This document shows positions 61,001-64,000 of a stretch of DNA of 64,000 nt, piece by piece (positions within the stretch are counted from its first letter, which is position 1; every line of letters begins with the position of its first letter). The DNA comes from Halomonas faecis (GTDB lineage: Bacteria > Pseudomonadota > Gammaproteobacteria > Pseudomonadales > Halomonadaceae). Below the pieces are notes generated by a model. It made no database searches. It was not told where the DNA came from and saw only the letters and a list, made by a program, of their open reading frames with translations. The position numbers and the translations under genes were made by a program. Where the stretch lies: contig NZ_JAACZO010000043.1 in NCBI RefSeq assembly GCF_010993975.1, forward strand, positions 62,001 to 126,000, written 5' to 3'.

Positions 61001-61173
61001 GCCTGCTGCCGTTGCTGGCCGAGACCAGCACCCAGGCGGATGCCATCAAGCCCCTGGTGATCGCCGTAGTGTTTGGTCTGCTCAGCGCCACCGTGCTGGT
61101 GCTGCTGGTGATTCCGGCGCTCTACGTGCTGTTCGACGACTGGGGGTTGGCGAAGGTGTCGGAGTGCCCATGA
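58075..61173 (+). CDS. RND-family efflux pump, inner membrane permease
   Basis: A 1032-residue pump with 12 predicted membrane helices and two large periplasmic loops. Motifs: the N-terminal IRWFAAHPTAANLLLVLLIAAGLF, the proton-relay region LVALLMAIGIVMDDAIVITDNI (two Asp in helix 4), and SLAGIVVNNAILLIHFIKEHRARG in helix 10-11. It belongs to the AcrB/MexF-like superfamily, in the branch often paired with TetR and one MFP. The substrate is unknown. Confidence 0.93.
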   Translation: MIRWFAAHPTAANLLLVLLIAAGLFTAPSLKRETFPDYRPVEVSVEVVYRGASAADVEDAVCRRLHEAVKGVEYLDEFVCMAQDNLASATATMQGGGDPIRFVSEIDTEVGAITELPARAEPPVVRELHRSDSVAAVAVSADMPARQLEEYALRLEARIMALSGVADVTIHGMSQRQWLVEVPGDVLGQHGLSARELARRISAQSLDLPLGTLETPERDILLRFTDQRRSLAELERLVVVSDSAGGELTLGDIATLTETGEREEEKLRFNGEPALVLEVSKSLRDDALTVKEDLEALLAAERRRFDDGISLSLTQDMTRIVRDRLQMLVANGLMGLALVVLVMSLFFRPRLALWAVLGLPAAFMGAFLVMGLAGLSLNMITLVALLMAIGIVMDDAIVITDNIAAHAGEGATPLEAVVAGTRQVLPGVLSSFLTTASVFVPLSFLAGELGAVLEVLPVVLIAALAASLVEAFWILPHHLKGSVKHLQQGHDSRFRTAFDRGFERFREGVGRLADRTIRFRHVVLGAVLAVMLGSVGFMAGGHVGREAMPDIDGDVLEARILMPQGTPLERTEAVAERVEAAMRELDARFSPEQPEGRALIEAIQVRFNHNLSARETGPHVATVSVDLLTAERRTKSLDELTAAWREAIGEIEGLQRLIIQEPGFGPAGVPVAVRLTGEDLDAMKAAAHELTERLEGYSAVYNVMDDQRLGKPQRAYSLAPGAHGLGLTADEVAGQLRAALLGEIANTQRIGEQEIEVLVRQAEADRDGLDDLADQTLMLPDGSQVPLSVVTEMAERREWARITRIDGRRTVTVEANVDARQASGQAIVDDLIGSGWLQDFREKHPDVEVTFEGQVASSAETGGSIGRALLIGLVGIFVILSFQFRSYVEPLIVMLSIPLAFIGAIWGHVIMGYYLSTPSLIGAASLAGIVVNNAILLIHFIKEHRARGLDAAAAAGRASRDRLRAILISSSTTIAGLLPLLAETSTQADAIKPLVIAVVFGLLSATVLVLLVIPALYVLFDDWGLAKVSECP

Positions 61174-61298
61174 TGGGTTGACCGATGGTGCACGGCGGCT
61201 ATCCTATAAGAAGTAATTCAAATACATCTTTTGTTGGCAGGAAGCGATGCCCATCAGTGGCCTTTGTCGTGGCCTGCCCAGAAGCGAGGAGGAGCCGT

Positions 61299-61535
61299 AT
61301 GCTGTTGCATTACTTCGAAGATCCCGGCCGAACCCATACGCTAGGCGACACCCTGCTGATACTGGGGCTGGCATTGCTGGGGGCCGGCGTGATGGGCGGC
61401 TACGTGATCGACGACCGGCTGTCGCTGATGGTCCAGGTGCTGGCGCATATTCTGGTCATCGTCGGCCCTACTCTGGTCAAGATCGGCTACGTCATGCGTA
61501 TCAATGCCCGGCACCGCTTGCATCTCGCCTACTGA
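61299..61535 (+). CDS. Small two-helix membrane protein, PpyR-like
   Basis: A 78-residue protein with two hydrophobic segments (TLLILGLALLGAGVMGGYVI and LMVQVLAHILVIVGPTLVKIGYVM) and the start MLLHYFEDPGRTHTLGD. It resembles the PpyR sensor/regulator of Pseudomonas from memory; in P. aeruginosa that gene lies beside the NO dioxygenase gene. The start follows GAGGAGGAGCC. The stop codon sits at the left edge of an sdhB relic. Confidence 0.6.
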   Translation: MLLHYFEDPGRTHTLGDTLLILGLALLGAGVMGGYVIDDRLSLMVQVLAHILVIVGPTLVKIGYVMRINARHRLHLAY

Positions 61536-61722
61536 GGCCTACCGCTTTCCGATCGACAGCCGCGCTGCCGACACGGACGAGCGCTTGGCCGATCTCGACG
61601 CTCCGTTCAGCGTGTTCCGCTGTCGGCAGATCGCCAACTGCACCTGGGTGTGTCCCAAGGGGCTCAACCCGATGCGTGCCATCGGCCGCATCAAGGCGAT
61701 GCTGCTGGCACGTGGAGCCTGA
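61534..61722 (+). pseudogene. Relic of succinate dehydrogenase iron-sulfur subunit (SdhB C terminus)
   Basis: About 62 codons read EAYRFPIDSRAADTDERL, then SVFRCRQIANCTWVCPKGLNP and RAIGRIKAMLL. These match the last quarter of SdhB, including the last cysteines of its [4Fe-4S]/[3Fe-4S] domain. The first three quarters of the gene are absent. A full copy is presumably elsewhere because the enzyme is essential to the TCA cycle. The frame is still open from an ATG at 61504, so a short product cannot be excluded. Confidence 0.8.
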
Positions 61723-61858
61723 CACTCGTCGACGTGGCCCTCGCCGGGGTTGCAGCCCGCGATATCGCTCGATGGAGGTCATTGAAGGAGACATGACGTA
61801 CAGCGGATGTGCACCGATACCGAACCACCACAACGACAAGCGACGAGGAGGTTGCGAG

Positions 61859-62203
61859 ATGACCGCACCCGTGATGATGCAGCGACGCATGCCGCTGGCC
61901 GTACTGTTCTCCACTCTGTTGGGAGCGAGCGTGTTGGGAGGCCCGGTCTGGGCCGATGAGCACGGCGACGGTGAGGCAGAGAGCTGGCTACCCAGTCTGG
62001 TCACGGAAACGCCGCAGGCGGGGTTCGCTCTGGCGGTGACTCTGTCGCAGAAAGGGGTAGCGACGACTCAGACCGATGGCGAGGTACGCCAGGCATTGCG
62101 CCCCGAGTATGCCGAGGACGCCGATAGCCTGATTGCCGTATCCCAGGTCATTGCCACCCACTTCCAGACGGTCGCAGCTGCCAACGGCTACTGGCGCGAC
62201 TGA
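61859..62203 (+). CDS. Small secreted protein of unknown function
   Basis: A 114-residue protein with a signal peptide (MMQRRMPLAVLFSTLLGASVLGGPVWADE). The mature part is short and acidic (SWLPSLVTETPQAGFALAVTLSQKGVATTQTDGEVRQALRPEYAEDADSLIAV). I do not recognise it. GAGGAGG precedes the ATG at a normal distance, and a perfect hairpin follows. Confidence 0.6.
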   Translation: MTAPVMMQRRMPLAVLFSTLLGASVLGGPVWADEHGDGEAESWLPSLVTETPQAGFALAVTLSQKGVATTQTDGEVRQALRPEYAEDADSLIAVSQVIATHFQTVAAANGYWRD

Positions 62204-62239
62204 CCCGACAGGCGCGATAGACCGCCGTTCCACTGCAGT

Positions 62240-62265
62240 GAGGCCCCGGCCATGACCGGGGCCTC
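62240..62265. terminator. Bidirectional terminator-like hairpin
   Basis: GAGGCCCCGG and CCGGGGCCTC form a perfect 10-bp stem around CCATGA, between convergent genes. Confidence 0.65.
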
Positions 62266-62291
62266 GCTGCATCGTGGCCAAGCGTTGCGCC

Positions 62292-62858
62292 TCAATACGC
62301 CCAGACGATGGCCATCAGCAGCCCCCAGGCCAGCACCCCGGCGGCCATGATGGTGTAGGTGGCCGACATGGTCGTCACGTCGTTGTCGCTGCGCGCGCAC
62401 AGCGCTTGAAGGCCGTGGTAGACCTGGCTGCAGGAGATGCCCAGTGCCACCAGCACCGCCAGGGCGTTGAGCAGCAGGCTGGGAATCAGCAGCACGATGG
62501 CCGAAGACCACAGCGGCAGCGGCGCCAGGGCGGCCAGCAAATAGGCGTCTTGATAGCCGATCGACAGTTCGCGGGTGCCGTTGACCACGGCATGGATCAG
62601 CCAGCCCATCACGCAGAAGGTGAGCAGCTCGGCCAGCAGCAAGATGGTGGTGATGAAGCGCCATTCGCGCTCGCCGAAGCCGGCCACGAAATCGTCGCCG
62701 TAATGCGTACCGGCGTAGTAGAGCAGTACCGGCGGAAGCAGCGACATGGGCAGCACCAGGCACCAGGCCAGCACGGCGATCGAGGGCTTGCGACGCTGCA
62801 ACTCCTTCCAGCCCGCCTGGCGAGTGAAAGGCAGCTGAATCACGGTGATGGGGTTCAT
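62292..62858 (-). CDS. Yip1-family membrane protein
   Basis: A 188-residue protein with five hydrophobic segments (SIAVLAWCLVLPMSLLPPVLLYYAG, ITTILLLAELLTFCVMGWLI and so on) and the Yip1 pattern around YQDAYLLAALAPLPLWSSAIVLLIPSLLLNALAVLVAL. Function unknown. It is divergent from marR with a palindrome between. Confidence 0.8.
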   Translation of the reverse strand: MNPITVIQLPFTRQAGWKELQRRKPSIAVLAWCLVLPMSLLPPVLLYYAGTHYGDDFVAGFGEREWRFITTILLLAELLTFCVMGWLIHAVVNGTRELSIGYQDAYLLAALAPLPLWSSAIVLLIPSLLLNALAVLVALGISCSQVYHGLQALCARSDNDVTTMSATYTIMAAGVLAWGLLMAIVWAY

Positions 62859-62891
62859 GGTGGTTTCCTGTTTCGTCGGGGGCAGTGTAAA

Positions 62892-62908
62892 ATATCATAG
62901 CATGATAT
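62892..62908. promoter_or_regulatory. Operator palindrome between the yip1-like gene and marR
   Basis: ATATCAT and ATGATAT are exact reverse complements around AGC, a typical MarR operator form. It could control both divergent genes. Confidence 0.65.
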
Positions 62909-62974
62909 GATTAATTTCTAGGCGCTGCTGCCTGGCCTGTCAAGGTAGCCAGAACCCCAGCATCGGAGCCGCCC

Positions 62975-63388
62975 ATGAGTGACGACGCCCTGAGCAAGCA
63001 GGATTTCGAACGGCTCTCGCACTTCCGCTATCGACTGCGCTGCTTTCTGCGCGCCAGCGAGGACATCTGCCAGCGGCACGGCTTGACCGCGCTGCAGTAC
63101 CAATTGCTGTTGCACTTGAAAGGCTTCGCCGAGCGCGAGTGGGCCACGGTTGGCGAGCTCGCCGAGCGGCTGCAGGCCAAGCACCACGGTACGGTGATGC
63201 TGGTCGATCGCTGCGCACAACTGGGCTTGGTAGAGCGCCGCCCCGGACGCCATGACCGCAGACGCAGCGAGGTGCATCTGCTGCCCAAGGGAGAGCGGCT
63301 GGTCGAGGCGGTCGCCGGACTGCACCAGCCGGAGCTGCGCCACCTGCAGGAGGAGTTCCAACTGCCTGGGTGGCCCGACTTATCGTGA
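62975..63388 (+). CDS. MarR-family transcriptional regulator
   Basis: A 137-residue winged-helix protein: YRLRCFLRASEDICQRHGLTALQYQLLLHLKGF, recognition helix and wing in TVGELAERLQAKHHGTVMLVDRCAQLGLVERRPGRHDRRRSEVHLLPKGERLV. It starts after GGAGCCGCCC. Ligand unknown; the upstream palindrome suggests autoregulation. Confidence 0.88.
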   Translation: MSDDALSKQDFERLSHFRYRLRCFLRASEDICQRHGLTALQYQLLLHLKGFAEREWATVGELAERLQAKHHGTVMLVDRCAQLGLVERRPGRHDRRRSEVHLLPKGERLVEAVAGLHQPELRHLQEEFQLPGWPDLS

Positions 63389-63516
63389 TCGTCATGGGCT
63401 CGTCTTTCCCGTTCCGGGCAAACGCCTGAATTTGTGGCAAGTGACATGCATCAATACGGCTTTGGCCGACTTCTGGTTTCCTGTGATCCTCTGCAGACAC
63501 CCGTTAAGGAGTGACG

Positions 63517-64000
63517 ATGAGCGAGACCCCGCAACCCGACTGGGATCCGCGCGCCGAGTTCGTACAGCGCGATCAGATCGCCGCCTACGATGCCATGCGC
63601 AGTCGCTGCCCAGTGGCCTACAGCGACTACCTGCAGTGGTCGCTGTTCCGTCATGCCGACGTCAAGCGCGTGCTCGAGGATCACGACACCTTCAGCAACG
63701 CGGCGAGCCGGCACCTCTCCGTGCCCAATGCCATGGATCCGCCCGAGCACACTCGCTTCCGGCGTCTCATCGAGCCCTATTTCGGCCCCGGACCCATGGC
63801 GGCGTTCGAGCCGCGTTGTCGTGAGATCGCCGAGAGTCTGGTGGCCCGCCTGCCCGAATCGGGCGAGATCGAGGCCATGGCCGAGCTGGGCCAGAATTTC
63901 GCTCTGGAGATCCAGTGCGCCTTCATGGGTTGGCCGACGAGCCTGCATGAGCCGCTGCGCGACTGGACGCGCCGCCAGCACGCCGCCACCCTGGCCGGCG
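63517..64000 (+). CDS. Cytochrome P450, N-terminal part (runs off the window)
   Basis: 161 codons are visible from the ATG after AAGGAGTGACG, and the frame is open to the last base. Typical bacterial P450 features: CPVAYSDYLQWSLFRHADVKRVLEDHDTFSNA and the helix C motif DPPEHTRFRRLIEPYF. The heme-binding cysteine loop lies beyond the window. Substrate unknown. Confidence 0.88.
   Translation, partial: MSETPQPDWDPRAEFVQRDQIAAYDAMRSRCPVAYSDYLQWSLFRHADVKRVLEDHDTFSNAASRHLSVPNAMDPPEHTRFRRLIEPYFGPGPMAAFEPRCREIAESLVARLPESGEIEAMAELGQNFALEIQCAFMGWPTSLHEPLRDWTRRQHAATLAG

Noticed and set aside
1..64000. tRNA, rRNA, CRISPR arrays, insertion sequences with transposase, phage genes.
   Set aside because: None was seen. 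The only repeat of note besides the small intergenic elements is the nosR pair.

Overview
This is a GC-rich, gene-dense stretch of a gammaproteobacterial chromosome. The protein families, gene order and intergenic repeats look most like Halomonadaceae (Halomonas/Billgrantia type); that assignment is inference from memory of the families and not from a search. Nearly the whole window is an anaerobic nitrogen-oxide respiration island plus metabolism that must be re-routed without oxygen. I saw no rRNA, tRNA, CRISPR array, transposase or phage gene.

Layout. 1-2.7 kb: 3' end of a cytochrome c maturation operon (ccmF end, ccmG, ccmH, ccmI). 2.7-8.7 kb: a DNR/Crp-Fnr regulator, cytochrome cd1 nitrite reductase nirS behind two DNR-type boxes, a NirT-like cytochrome fused to a second heme domain, a cupredoxin, a small secreted protein and a CusF-like protein. 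8.7-12.8 kb: a copper-uptake module: a sigma-54 activator of PspF-like architecture, a SafE/DsbD_2 membrane protein and a TonB-dependent copper receptor, whose upstream region has enhancer-like repeats, IHF sites and two -24/-12 promoters. 13-28.7 kb: two nitrous oxide reductase clusters, nosR1-nosZ1-nosL1-fpr and nosR2-nosZ2-nosDFYL2. The NosZ proteins are clearly diverged, yet the two nosR genes share an uninterrupted identical 2,035-bp core. 28.8-34.4 kb: cytochrome c5-like, NsrR, DUF454, NnrS, HemN and NorR. 34.5-38.3 kb: ubiT and the split B12-dependent ribonucleotide reductase nrdJab, behind a pair of NrdR boxes. 38.6-46.3 kb: deoxynucleoside salvage (deoR, tsx-like, nupC, deoC, deoA, deoB, deoD, cdd). 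47.1-53.8 kb, minus strand: nrdD, a separate 53-residue glycyl-radical ORF, nrdG, ubiU, ubiV, a second nrdG-like gene and a membrane AraC regulator. 53.9-55.8 kb: a soluble chemoreceptor and the NO-repair protein YtfE, behind three NorR sites, an IHF site and a perfect -24/-12 promoter. 56-64 kb: a TetR/MFP/RND efflux operon, a PpyR-like membrane protein, a relic of sdhB, a Yip1 protein, MarR and the start of a cytochrome P450.

How it works together. Nitrite is reduced to NO by NirS and N2O is reduced to N2 by NosZ. No NO reductase structural genes and no heme d1 synthesis genes lie in the window, so they must be elsewhere. Copper for NosZ would enter through the TonB receptor and be handled by the SafE, CusF-like, NosL and NosDFY proteins. 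NO is sensed by DNR, NsrR and NorR. Oxygen-independent routes replace aerobic ones: HemN for heme, UbiT/U/V for ubiquinone, and class II and class III ribonucleotide reductases for dNTPs. The regulatory DNA is unusually legible: DNR, NsrR, NorR, IHF, sigma-54, NrdR and DeoR sites can all be read directly next to genes for several of the matching regulators.
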